From an uncultured Oscillospiraceae bacterium (GTDB lineage: Bacteria > Bacillota > Clostridia > Oscillospirales > Ruminococcaceae), in the NCBI GenBank assembly GCA_910577365.1, contig CAJTMU010000006.1, positions 10,758-74,757 of the forward strand: 64,000 nt of DNA, given 5' to 3'. This document shows positions 16,771-24,369 of this stretch, one piece after another (position 1 is the first letter of the stretch; each line of letters starts with the position of its first letter). The position numbers and the translations under genes are program-made. The notes beneath the pieces were generated by a model. It saw only the letters and a program-made list of their open reading frames with translations. It was not told the DNA's origin and searched no databases.

Positions 16771-16798
16771 TAAGAAAATTCACACAAAGGAGAAGCAT

Positions 16799-17725
16799 AT
16801 GAACATATACAAATCAATAACGGAACTGGTAGGCAGAACTCCGCTTATGGAGCTTAAAAGAATAGAGGAGCTTAAAGGGCTTGAGGCGAAAATCTTAGCC
16901 AAGCTGGAGTTTTTCAACCCTGGGGGCAGCGTCAAGGACCGAATAGCAAAGGCGATGATAGAGGACGCGGAAAAGCGCGGAGCGCTCAAAAAGGGCAGCG
17001 TGATAATCGAGCCGACAAGCGGAAATACGGGGATAGGTCTTGCGGCGATTGCTGCCGCGAAGGGCTACCGAATTATTATCACCATGCCCGAAACAATGAG
17101 CGTGGAGCGCAGAAACCTTATGAAAGCATACGGCGCGGAGGTGGTGCTGACGGACGGGGCGCAGGGCATGAAGGGCGCTATCGCAAAGGCGGAGGAGCTT
17201 TCAAGGGAGATATCCGGCAGCTTTATCGCGGGGCAGTTCACGAACCCCGTAAACCCGCTGACGCACGAGCTTACCACGGGCGTTGAAATATGGGAGGACA
17301 CGGACGGCGCGGTGGATATTTTCGTCGCGGGTGTAGGAACGGGCGGTACGCTGAGTGGTACGGGAAAGCTGCTTAAATCCAGAAATCCCGATATAAGGGT
17401 CGTAGCCGTCGAGCCGAAAGATTCACCAGTGCTTTCGGAGGGCAAGACGGGCGCGCATAAGCTTCAGGGCATAGGCGCGGGATTTATACCCGAAACGCTG
17501 GATACAAGCGTTTATGACGAGGTCATCACTGTTAAAAGCGAGGACGCTTTCGAGACGGGTCGGCTTATCGCAGAAACTGAGGGCATTCTTGTGGGAATTT
17601 CCTCGGGAGCGGCGCTGTGGGCGGCTTTGCAGCTTGCCAAGCTCCCCGAAAACAAGGAAAAGAATATCGTGGTGCTTCTGCCCGATACAGGTGAGAGGTA
17701 TCTTTCTACGGCAATGTTCTCATAA
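16799..17725 (+). CDS. cysK: Cysteine synthase A (O-acetylserine sulfhydrylase)
   Basis: A 308-residue fold-type II PLP enzyme of normal length. The PLP lysine is K46 in NPGGSVKDR, the substrate loop is TSGNTG (73-78), and GVGTGGTLSG binds the PLP phosphate. It makes cysteine from O-acetylserine and sulfide in the cytoplasm. An AAAGGAG site precedes the ATG. It is monocistronic, with its own consensus promoter and terminator. Cystathionine beta-synthase-like relatives are possible, but the length and motifs favour CysK. Confidence 0.96.
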   Translation: MNIYKSITELVGRTPLMELKRIEELKGLEAKILAKLEFFNPGGSVKDRIAKAMIEDAEKRGALKKGSVIIEPTSGNTGIGLAAIAAAKGYRIIITMPETMSVERRNLMKAYGAEVVLTDGAQGMKGAIAKAEELSREISGSFIAGQFTNPVNPLTHELTTGVEIWEDTDGAVDIFVAGVGTGGTLSGTGKLLKSRNPDIRVVAVEPKDSPVLSEGKTGAHKLQGIGAGFIPETLDTSVYDEVITVKSEDAFETGRLIAETEGILVGISSGAALWAALQLAKLPENKEKNIVVLLPDTGERYLSTAMFS

Positions 17726-17733
17726 GGTAAGTA

Positions 17734-17769
17734 GGCGGGGGCTGCGCGTTGTTTGCTCCCGCTTTTTAT
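17734..17769 (+). terminator. Terminator of cysK
   Basis: GCGGGGGC and GCTCCCGC arms followed by TTTTTATT. Confidence 0.85.
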
Positions 17770-17805
17770 TACAAACCGATTACAATCAATTACAGTTTGG
17801 TTACA
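17769..17805 (+). promoter_or_regulatory. Four phased TTACA direct repeats (PhoP-box-like operator)
   Basis: TTACA occurs at 17769, 17780, 17790 and 17801, spaced 11, 10 and 11 bp, so all lie on one face of the helix. A fifth copy at 17822 falls in the -35 box. Tandem TTNACA-type hexamers at one-turn spacing are the hallmark of OmpR/PhoP-family response-regulator sites in Firmicutes. The assignment to phosphate control is an inference. Confidence 0.65.
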
Positions 17806-17820
17806 GTTTCCAAAAACCTC

Positions 17821-17849
17821 TTTACAATTTAATTTTTATGGCTTATAAT
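17821..17849 (+). promoter_or_regulatory. Predicted promoter of the large lipoprotein gene
   Basis: TTTACA (17821-17826), 17-bp spacer, TATAAT (17844-17849), directly downstream of the phased TTACA repeats. Confidence 0.75.
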
Positions 17850-17899
17850 AACAATCAGAAGCCCAAATATGTCAATAAAATACGGAAAGGAATTTTAAT

Positions 17900-20248
17900 A
17901 TGAAACGTAGATTTATGCCTTTATTTTTGTGTATCGCTCTGTTTATTAGCGGCTGTGCTCAAACTCCTGATGAATCCGCGGGGACAACGGAAAGCACGGG
18001 AGGTATGGAAGAGAGCTTGGAGAGCGTTGAAAATGCGGTTAACTTGGACAGCACCGAAAGCGCGTCAAATACCGAGACCGCTACACCCACCGAGGAATCT
18101 CAGCCCGAGGAGGAGCTTACGCTGATAAGCACCTCGCTTATACAGCTCAGGGACGCATCTCTCGCTTTTAACAATACATTTTTGAATGGATACATGGAGA
18201 ACAAAAGCGACAGGCTGGGAGATTACGAATTTTCCCGTGATAGTGAGTGGAAGCTGTCTGTGGCGGACGAGCTGAACGTCAGGGAGTCCACGAGGAAGAT
18301 AGCTCTCACCGACGAGGAAAAAACGAGTTTCCAAAGCGAGGTATACGCTTCGGAATACATAACTCTCGACGAGGTGGAGGAAAGATCCGCTTACAGCTTC
18401 TTTAAGGAAAAAATAGCGAGCTTTGATATCGAAAAAGTGAACGTCAGGGGCGAAGAGGTAGTGCTCGAGGTCTCAAATGCGCTTTTAGGCTACACGCTCG
18501 ACCAAGACATAACGCTGAACGCTTTTGCGGCGCTGAACGAGGACGGGTCGATAACCTTTATCCCCGACCCTGCGTATATGTATGGAATACCCGTGATAGC
18601 GAAAAATCCCGAGCACCTCACCTTTGACATAAACGGCAAAGAGGTGATGATGGACAGCTTCGCAGCGGTTTGTACGAACATAGATGAGGAGGGCGTCGCC
18701 GGAGTGTTTGAAAACCGCGGTAACGGCTTCATTTACGCGAAGGTCCAATTCGGCGGTCTTGACGTGAATTACGATTTCGATTCGGGCTATCAATGCGGCG
18801 CGGATATTTACAAAATAACGCCCATAACGGACGACGTTGAGGGAGCGCTGAGCAAGACGTTCACAATGGACGATAACCCCGACAAAAACCCCGCGATGAC
18901 CGAGGTGTATAACGCGGTAATGGATAACCTCGATACTTTTTACAAGGAAACCACCCACGGCATTACTCTGCTCGATCTCGATTTCGACGGCACTCCCGAG
19001 CTGCTGGTTTCGGACGTTGCAGAGCGCGACACAAGTGAATATGTAAAAATCGGCGCGGACGTTTCGGTCTACCGTATCGAGAACGGAGGGCTGAAATATA
19101 TCGACACTTTCCCAAGCGCGCATATCGTCGTTTACGACATATACAACTCTCTCGGGCTTAAAACGCTCCCCGACGGGACAAAGGGCTGGTTCTCCACCTC
19201 GTATTACGGAGAGGATTTCGTGTACCGCCTTGTGGGCGACAAGCTGGAAAAGACCGATATTCTGACAAAAGAAATAAAAAGCGAAACTCCCTTGGACGAT
19301 AACGGCAACTTTTCTTACGAATACGATTATTATTTTATGGGAGAGCTTATCGTGCCCACGGTCATTCACGAGGATATTACCGGACAGGAGGGTCCCGTGT
19401 CCGATACTCACCTTGAATGGAACGGGTTGTACTCTTACTGGGGCGAGATGTGGGAGCTGATAGGAATGATACGTGAGGACTACTGCTCGGATATTACCGA
19501 AACGCATGGTCTTTACAGCGAATGGCTAAGCCCTTACGCTCATATAAAAGGCTGGAATCCCAGTCTTACGGAAAGATATTCTCCTACCGAGCGCGAGCTT
19601 TCCTACAATATAGCGTACATGGTGGACAGCTATTATCTGGGCGAGTACAACACCGCGAGCCAATCCTATGAATACAGATTTTTGGGAGATTACGCCAAGC
19701 CCGTTATCTATCTCTACCCCGAAACGGAAACCGAGGTTTCAGTCAAGGTGGAGCTGCCCGAGGGCGAGCTGACCTGCGCTTACCCCGATTACGGAGACGG
19801 CTGGAACGTGACGGCGCTTCCCGACGGAACGCTTTACGACAAGGACGGCAACGAGTACTACTGCCTTTACTGGGAGGGCGAGGGAAGCGCCGTTCTCGAA
19901 GCGGGCAGGGGTTGGTGCGTCGCGGGCGAGGATTCAGCGGCGTTCCTGCGCGAAAAACTGCTTGAGATAGGGCTTACCGCGAGAGAAGCGAACGAATTTA
20001 TCATCTACTGGCTGCCCGAGCTGCAAAAGAGTCCCTACAACGTGATAACCCTCCACACCGAGGATTACGCGCGAAGCGTTCCTTTGACCGTTTCGCCCGC
20101 GCCCGACAGCGTTATCCGTGTGTTTATGACGTTTGAGCCGTGCGATGAGTTTGTGGAAATACCGCCGCAGGTACTCCCGCACTACGAGCGGAACGGGTTT
20201 ACGCTGGTGGAATGGGGCGGAAGCCACTGCGAAGCGGTAGGGCGGTAA
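17900..20248 (+). CDS. Large surface lipoprotein with KPVIYLYP-type C-terminal domain
   Basis: A 782-residue protein with a lipoprotein signal (lipobox LFISGCAQ, Cys near residue 19) followed by a Glu/Thr/Ser-rich linker (about 25-70). A central region includes LLDLDFDGTPELLVSD, a calcium-loop-like motif seen in VCBS/FG-GAP-type repeats. The last ~185 residues begin KPVIYLYPETETEVSV and contain WNVTALPDG, YYCLYWEGEG, EANEFIIYWLPELQ and IRVFMTFEP. I recognise this block as a conserved uncharacterised domain found in secreted proteins of gut Clostridia; its function is unknown. The protein should be anchored on the outer face of the membrane. The gene stands alone behind PhoP-box-like repeats and ends at a terminator. 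GC content is higher than in its neighbours. Confidence 0.8.
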   Translation: MKRRFMPLFLCIALFISGCAQTPDESAGTTESTGGMEESLESVENAVNLDSTESASNTETATPTEESQPEEELTLISTSLIQLRDASLAFNNTFLNGYMENKSDRLGDYEFSRDSEWKLSVADELNVRESTRKIALTDEEKTSFQSEVYASEYITLDEVEERSAYSFFKEKIASFDIEKVNVRGEEVVLEVSNALLGYTLDQDITLNAFAALNEDGSITFIPDPAYMYGIPVIAKNPEHLTFDINGKEVMMDSFAAVCTNIDEEGVAGVFENRGNGFIYAKVQFGGLDVNYDFDSGYQCGADIYKITPITDDVEGALSKTFTMDDNPDKNPAMTEVYNAVMDNLDTFYKETTHGITLLDLDFDGTPELLVSDVAERDTSEYVKIGADVSVYRIENGGLKYIDTFPSAHIVVYDIYNSLGLKTLPDGTKGWFSTSYYGEDFVYRLVGDKLEKTDILTKEIKSETPLDDNGNFSYEYDYYFMGELIVPTVIHEDITGQEGPVSDTHLEWNGLYSYWGEMWELIGMIREDYCSDITETHGLYSEWLSPYAHIKGWNPSLTERYSPTERELSYNIAYMVDSYYLGEYNTASQSYEYRFLGDYAKPVIYLYPETETEVSVKVELPEGELTCAYPDYGDGWNVTALPDGTLYDKDGNEYYCLYWEGEGSAVLEAGRGWCVAGEDSAAFLREKLLEIGLTAREANEFIIYWLPELQKSPYNVITLHTEDYARSVPLTVSPAPDSVIRVFMTFEPCDEFVEIPPQVLPHYERNGFTLVEWGGSHCEAVGR

Positions 20249-20278
20249 ATAAACGGGCGTGATTTTCGCATAATAAAG

Positions 20279-20307
20279 GGCAGGAGCGTACGTGCGCTCC
20301 TGCTTTT
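20279..20307 (+). terminator. Terminator of the lipoprotein gene
   Basis: GCAGGAGCG and CGCTCCTGC arms around TACGTG, followed by TTTTC. From 20310 to 20540 no gene or clear structure was seen. Confidence 0.8.
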
Positions 20308-20545
20308 CGATAATGATAAAAAAGTCGTGCGCAAGCGCGAATATATATTAAAATAAAAGAGGGTGACAGAAAGCCGCTGTAAGCCAAAATCCCATTACAA
20401 TCCGAGCATGAGTTTTTCTCAAGTCTTTGAGCTGTCAACACAGAGCGAAGTATTGGCGGTTCAGAGGACTATTAACAGCTTGTAAAGCAAGTTATTGCAC
20501 TGAGGAAAATTTTTTAGAATAAGTGCATAAAATTTGAAAAACCCC

Positions 20546-20574
20546 TTGACAAAAAAATATTGGTGTGGTATAAT
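20546..20574 (+). promoter_or_regulatory. Promoter of rplJ-rplL
   Basis: TTGACA (20546-20551), 17-bp spacer, TATAAT (20569-20574); a full consensus, as expected for a ribosomal protein operon. Confidence 0.92.
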
Positions 20575-20579
20575 TTATA

Positions 20580-20753
20580 TGCTGTTCTAAAGACAGCAGG
20601 TTGCCGTAAGGCTATAATGCGTTTTGCGCCTGCCGAGGAATGGGATATCGAAGTATTCGCAATATGGAATTTTCGTGCCCTTTCCGAAAACGGAAAGGGA
20701 TTTTTATTTCCCCGCTTTGAAACAGCAAAAATTCTGAATAAGGAGTGAATTTA
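20580..20753 (+). ncRNA. L10 leader (autoregulatory mRNA element)
   Basis: The sequence AAAGACAGCAGG...GCCTGCCGAGG (20589-20638) is the conserved core of the ribosomal protein L10 leader, which binds the L10(L12)4 complex. Excess complex represses its own operon. A terminator hairpin at 20678-20710 within the leader shows that control is by transcription attenuation, as in other Firmicutes. A short open frame across this stretch is not a gene. Confidence 0.88.
20678..20710 (+). terminator. Attenuator in the L10 leader
   Basis: CCCTTTCCG (20678-20686) pairs with CGGAAAGGG (20691-20699), followed by ATTTTTATTT. It is placed 44 bp before rplJ. Confidence 0.88.
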
Positions 20754-21269
20754 ATGCCAAGTCAAAGCATACTCGCTCAGAAGCAGCAGTTTGTCGCGGA
20801 TCTTGCCGAAAAGCTCAAGAATGCCGCGGGCGGCGTTCTGGTTGACTACAAGGGTATCTCCGTTGAAGAGGATACTCAGCTTCGTAAGGAGCTGCGTGAA
20901 AACGGCGTGGATTATTTTGTTGTCAAGAACACACTGCTCAAGCGTGCCTGCGAGGCAGCGGGCATTGAGGGTCTGGAAAGCGCATTCAGCGGTACTACTG
21001 CCATCGCGCTCTCCGCAGAGGATATCATTATCGCCCCCAAGCTGCTGTACAAAAAGGCTGAAAAGTCCGACGGCAAGTTCTCTATCAAGCTTGGATTTGT
21101 TGACGGCAAGGCTATCAGCAAGGAAGAGGTTGAGGCTTACGCTAAACTGCCGAGCAAGGAGACCCTGCTTTCTCAGCTGGTATTTATGCTTCAGTCTCCG
21201 ATACAGCGTCTGGCTATCGCCATCAGCGAGATCGAGAAGAAGCAGTCCGAGGGCGAGGCTACCGCTTAA
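20754..21269 (+). CDS. rplJ: Ribosomal protein L10
   Basis: The ATG at 20754 follows AAGGAGTGAA at good spacing; in-frame upstream codons lack a ribosome site. The 171-residue product has GGVLVDYKGISVEEDTQLR and FVVKNTLLKRA, typical of L10, and a helical C-terminus that binds L7/L12 dimers. It forms the base of the ribosomal stalk on 23S rRNA. rplK and rplA, which often precede it, are not in this window; the operon here is rplJ-rplL only. The upstream leader provides feedback control. Confidence 0.97.
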   Translation: MPSQSILAQKQQFVADLAEKLKNAAGGVLVDYKGISVEEDTQLRKELRENGVDYFVVKNTLLKRACEAAGIEGLESAFSGTTAIALSAEDIIIAPKLLYKKAEKSDGKFSIKLGFVDGKAISKEEVEAYAKLPSKETLLSQLVFMLQSPIQRLAIAISEIEKKQSEGEATA

Positions 21270-21369
21270 GGCAATCGCGGCTTGACCGCGGCGCGGCATA
21301 GACCGTGAAAATGGCTGCCCAGCGCGGGTGCGCGGGTAGGAAATAACATATTATATGGAGGAAATTAAA

Positions 21370-21747
21370 ATGGCTTCTGAGAAAATTTTAGCTATGATTG
21401 AAGAAGTTAAGACTCTGTCTGTTCTGGAGCTTAACGAGCTGGTAAAGGCACTTGAGGAAGAGTTCGGCGTATCCGCTGCTGCTGTTGCTGCTGCTCCCGC
21501 TGCTGGCGGCGCTGCTGCTCCTGCTGCTGAGGAGAAGAGCGACTTTGATGTTGTTCTCACTTCCTTCGGTGACGCTAAGATGGCTGTTATCAAGGCTGTC
21601 AAGGATATCTGCGGTCTTGGTCTGAAGGAGGCTAAGGAGCTGGTTGAGGCTGCTCCTAAGGCTATCAAGGAGGGCGTTGCCAAGGCTGAGGCTGAAGAGC
21701 TTAAGGCTAAGCTGGAAGAGGCAGGCGCTAAGATCGAGCTTAAGTAA
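21370..21747 (+). CDS. rplL: Ribosomal protein L7/L12
   Basis: The start is the ATG at 21370 after GGAGGAAATT. The 125-residue protein has an N-terminal dimerisation helix (ILAMIEEVKTLSVLELNELV), an Ala/Pro-rich hinge (about 40-58) and the conserved C-terminal domain with DFDVVLTSFGDAK and GLGLKEAKELVE, which contacts elongation factors. It is separated from rplJ by 100 bp of GC-rich sequence with inverted repeats that could tune the L12:L10 ratio (inference). Codons are strongly biased (GCT, AAG), as expected for a highly expressed gene. Confidence 0.98.
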   Translation: MASEKILAMIEEVKTLSVLELNELVKALEEEFGVSAAAVAAAPAAGGAAAPAAEEKSDFDVVLTSFGDAKMAVIKAVKDICGLGLKEAKELVEAAPKAIKEGVAKAEAEELKAKLEEAGAKIELK

Positions 21748-21765
21748 TTTGCTTGATTCAGATCG

Positions 21766-21796
21766 AATACCCCCGGGATCTTCCGGGGGTATTTTG
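21766..21796 (+). terminator. Terminator of rplL
   Basis: AATACCCCCGG and CCGGGGGTATT arms followed by TTG. A perfect stem. Confidence 0.92.
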
Positions 21797-21966
21797 CTGT
21801 TCAAGAGCGCTTTGGGGTGTCTGCAAACCTTGAAAAGATTGAATATGTGATGCAAATTTTTTGTTTAAAAACCCATGGGTATACTGTATGTATTTCAAGT
21901 ATTTGTCACGAAATAATCGGAAATTCTGATACAAAATTCGCTTTTAAGATGGCGTGCAAATACTTT

Positions 21967-23340
21967 CTATCTGTTTTCGTCAACAAGATTGCTTATCCAC
22001 ACACCTTTTTTGATAAGAATGTATCCTATCGTTACTTTTATAAAGTCTGCGGACTGAACTATAGCGAAAACCGCGAGAATGGGCAGAGAGGTAAGGCTGC
22101 ACAGCAGAGCCGCTGCAGGTACGGCAATGATCCATGTGAACACGCTGTCGAACAGAAACGTGACAAGCGTTTTGCCCCCGCTTCGCAAGGTGAAGTACAG
22201 CGCGTTGAGAAATCCTTGAAGCGGAAAGAACAGTGCCGTTATAACAATAAAGAAGGTCGCATAGCTCCGCACTTCCTCTGTGGTATCATAAAGGCTTGGG
22301 AAAACTCCTGCGATTGATATAAGGATAACTGTAAGAATGAAAGAAACCCCGCCCGTAAACCACATCATGCGAAACGCCTCTTCCTTCGCGTCCTTATACC
22401 GCGAAGCGCCGAGCGTCTGTCCTATAAGTATACCTACCGCGTTTCCCAAAGCGATGAACACCACGTTAAGAAGATTACACAGCGCGTTGGATATGTTCAA
22501 TCCAGCCACTATATCCAGCCCGCGCCTTGAGTAGCACTGCGTAAGCGCCGCCATTCCGCCCGCCCACAAAAACTCGTTAAAGAATATCGGAAGGCTTTTT
22601 TGAATGATTTTGGGAGCTATGTCGCGCGGAACACGCATCGTTTTGTACAGCCCGACAACAAAGTCGTGCTTTTTCCGCATTATAAATGTAATAGTTATCA
22701 CTATCAGCATTTCCGCTATTCTGGATATGACCGTCGCGAGTGCCGCTCCCTCTACTCCCATCTGCGGAAAACCGAATTTTCCGTATATAAGAAGATAGTT
22801 CCCCACAACATCGGTCGCCACTGAAACAATCCCCGCAGCCATAGGCATCAGCGAAGCTCCTGTTTCACGCAGGCTTCCAGCGTATATCTGGGTCAGAACA
22901 AAGGCGGGAAGTCCCCACAGCATTATTCCGAGATAGCTTTTTGCGTGCTCCATCGTAAGCACAGGGTCAATATCCTTGCTTTCTCCCCTAAGATAAAGGT
23001 CAATCAGAAATTCTCCTCCGAAAATAAATGCGCAAAGCCCTAAAACAAGTACTCCCAGACCTATCATATGCTTTATTCGCACTGTGCTTTGAAATCCCTC
23101 TTTGTTTTTCTGCCCGTAGTACTGTGCGCCGTATATCCCCGGTCCAGAAAGTCCGCCGAAAATCGCCAGATTAAACACAAATATAAGCTGTCCTGCGATA
23201 GATACCGCAGTGATAGCTTCTGTTCCGAGCTTTCCTACCATAACATTGTCTACCAGGCTTACCGCGTTGGTTATGCCGTTTTGTATCATCATTGGCACCG
23301 CCAGCGATATAGCGCGCCTGAAAATCTGATTATTTTTCAT
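21967..23340 (-). CDS. MATE family efflux transporter
   Basis: A 457-residue protein with twelve predicted membrane helices in two related halves. Family traits are the N-terminal LAVPMMIQNGITNAVSLVDNV and VSIAGQLIFVFNLAIFGG, and the mid-protein ALGNAVGILIGQTLGA. MATE pumps export drugs or metabolites using Na+ or H+ gradients across the inner membrane. The ATG has a GGAGAAG site. Substrate unknown. It is a single gene; the 343-bp gap to the next gene holds no other gene, and I could not place its own promoter with confidence. Confidence 0.93.
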   Translation of the reverse strand: MKNNQIFRRAISLAVPMMIQNGITNAVSLVDNVMVGKLGTEAITAVSIAGQLIFVFNLAIFGGLSGPGIYGAQYYGQKNKEGFQSTVRIKHMIGLGVLVLGLCAFIFGGEFLIDLYLRGESKDIDPVLTMEHAKSYLGIMLWGLPAFVLTQIYAGSLRETGASLMPMAAGIVSVATDVVGNYLLIYGKFGFPQMGVEGAALATVISRIAEMLIVITITFIMRKKHDFVVGLYKTMRVPRDIAPKIIQKSLPIFFNEFLWAGGMAALTQCYSRRGLDIVAGLNISNALCNLLNVVFIALGNAVGILIGQTLGASRYKDAKEEAFRMMWFTGGVSFILTVILISIAGVFPSLYDTTEEVRSYATFFIVITALFFPLQGFLNALYFTLRSGGKTLVTFLFDSVFTWIIAVPAAALLCSLTSLPILAVFAIVQSADFIKVTIGYILIKKGVWISNLVDENR

Positions 23341-23611
23341 ATCTTCTCCTGACCTTAATTTGAAGTTTCCCGCATTGTTAAAAAGCTTTGTGCGGGTGTT
23401 AATCTTGTCAATGATTTGAGCTATTTGGCTGAAAAATTAGAAATTGTGCTTGACAAATTAATGAGTTCGTTTGGGCGTTTTTGGAAGGCTAAATTGGTAT
23501 TCCGTCATGCCGAAACATTATTTTACCATATTCCCGACAAGATGTCAATACCTGTCGGAAAAATCTGAGAATTATTAAAACTGGTATTATTAAATAGCGG
23601 TAAATTGGATA

Positions 23612-23639
23612 TTGAGATACTTCCAAAAACGATTATAAT
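23612..23639 (+). promoter_or_regulatory. Predicted promoter of the ECF S component
   Basis: TTGAGA (23612-23617), 16-bp spacer, TATAAT (23634-23639). No riboswitch was recognised between 23341 and 23683. Confidence 0.6.
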
Positions 23640-23683
23640 ATAAACATAAAAGAAAATTAAAGACATATCAGGGAGATTAAACA

Positions 23684-24238
23684 ATGAAACAAAATAAAAT
23701 CAATTCGGACAACAAACTGCTTATGATCTGTATGACGGCGATGTTCGCGGCGCTCATATGTGTGGCAACGATGGTTATACAGATTCCCTCGCCGCTGGGC
23801 GGTTATGTGAATTTCGGTGACTGCTTTATACTTGTAGCGGCGTGGGTTCTCGGACCTGTCTACGGATTTGCGGCGGGCGGCATTGGCTCGGCGCTTGCCG
23901 ACGCTTTAACCGGATACGCGCACTATATCCCGGGCACATTTGTAATCAAGGGTCTTATCGCGGTCATGGCGGCGCTTATTGTTCACGCTTTTATAAAGCG
24001 CGCGGAGAAATTCAAGCTTGCAGGCTACGCTGTCGGCGGAGCTGTTTCGGAAATATGGATGATAGCAGGCTACTATCTTTATGCAGCTGTGTTTCTTGGC
24101 AAAGGGTTTGCGGGAGCTTGGCTGAGTGTGGGCGGAAATGCGGTGCAGGGAGTTTTTGGTGCGATAGTTGGCGTAGCTCTTATCCAAGTTATTGTCAGGA
24201 CAAAAATCCTGCGTAAGTTTGGCGGATATGCGGCATGA
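23684..24238 (+). CDS. ECF transporter substrate-binding S component
   Basis: A 184-residue protein with about six membrane helices and the S-component traits MICMTAMFAALICVATMV near the N-terminus, YVNFGDCFILVAAWVLGPVYGF and GIGSALADALTG. S components bind a vitamin or micronutrient and dock on a shared ECF energising module, which is not encoded in this window. The converging neighbour is a MocR/PdxR-type regulator, a family that often senses pyridoxal phosphate, so a B6-related substrate is a reasonable guess, unproven. GGGAG precedes the ATG. Confidence 0.88.
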   Translation: MKQNKINSDNKLLMICMTAMFAALICVATMVIQIPSPLGGYVNFGDCFILVAAWVLGPVYGFAAGGIGSALADALTGYAHYIPGTFVIKGLIAVMAALIVHAFIKRAEKFKLAGYAVGGAVSEIWMIAGYYLYAAVFLGKGFAGAWLSVGGNAVQGVFGAIVGVALIQVIVRTKILRKFGGYAA

Positions 24239-24314
24239 TAATAACCTGACTTTAAGATTTAAATGTGGATTTTTGCGATGATTTTGTGAGGTAAAAGGTA
24301 AACTATTGCGAGTA

Positions 24315-24365
24315 TAAAAAAACTGACAGCCGCGGCATACTGGAGACAGCATGCCGCGGCTATCA
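24315..24365 (-). terminator. Terminator between convergent genes
   Basis: TGACAGCCGCGGCAT (24324-24338) pairs with ATGCCGCGGCTATCA (24351-24365). On the minus strand it is followed by a run of T (24315-24321), so it mainly serves the MocR gene. Confidence 0.85.
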
Positions 24366-24369
24366 GTAA

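Noticed and set aside
16525..16798. Possible T-box before cysK
   Set aside because: The consensus promoter is only 28 bp from the start codon, and no T-box consensus (TGGNACCGCG) was found.
18485..19507. 340-codon open frame on the minus strand
   Set aside because: It lies opposite the lipoprotein gene and has no ribosome site or family features. GC-rich third positions create such shadows.
20560..20748. 62-codon frame before rplJ
   Set aside because: It covers the promoter -10 box, the L10 leader and the attenuator; no ribosome site.
21817..22317. 166-codon plus-strand frame after rplL
   Set aside because: Mostly antisense to the MATE gene and without a ribosome site or domain.
23341..23683. 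Possible riboswitch before the ECF S component
   Set aside because: No conserved TPP, FMN, cobalamin, PreQ1 or similar core could be recognised.
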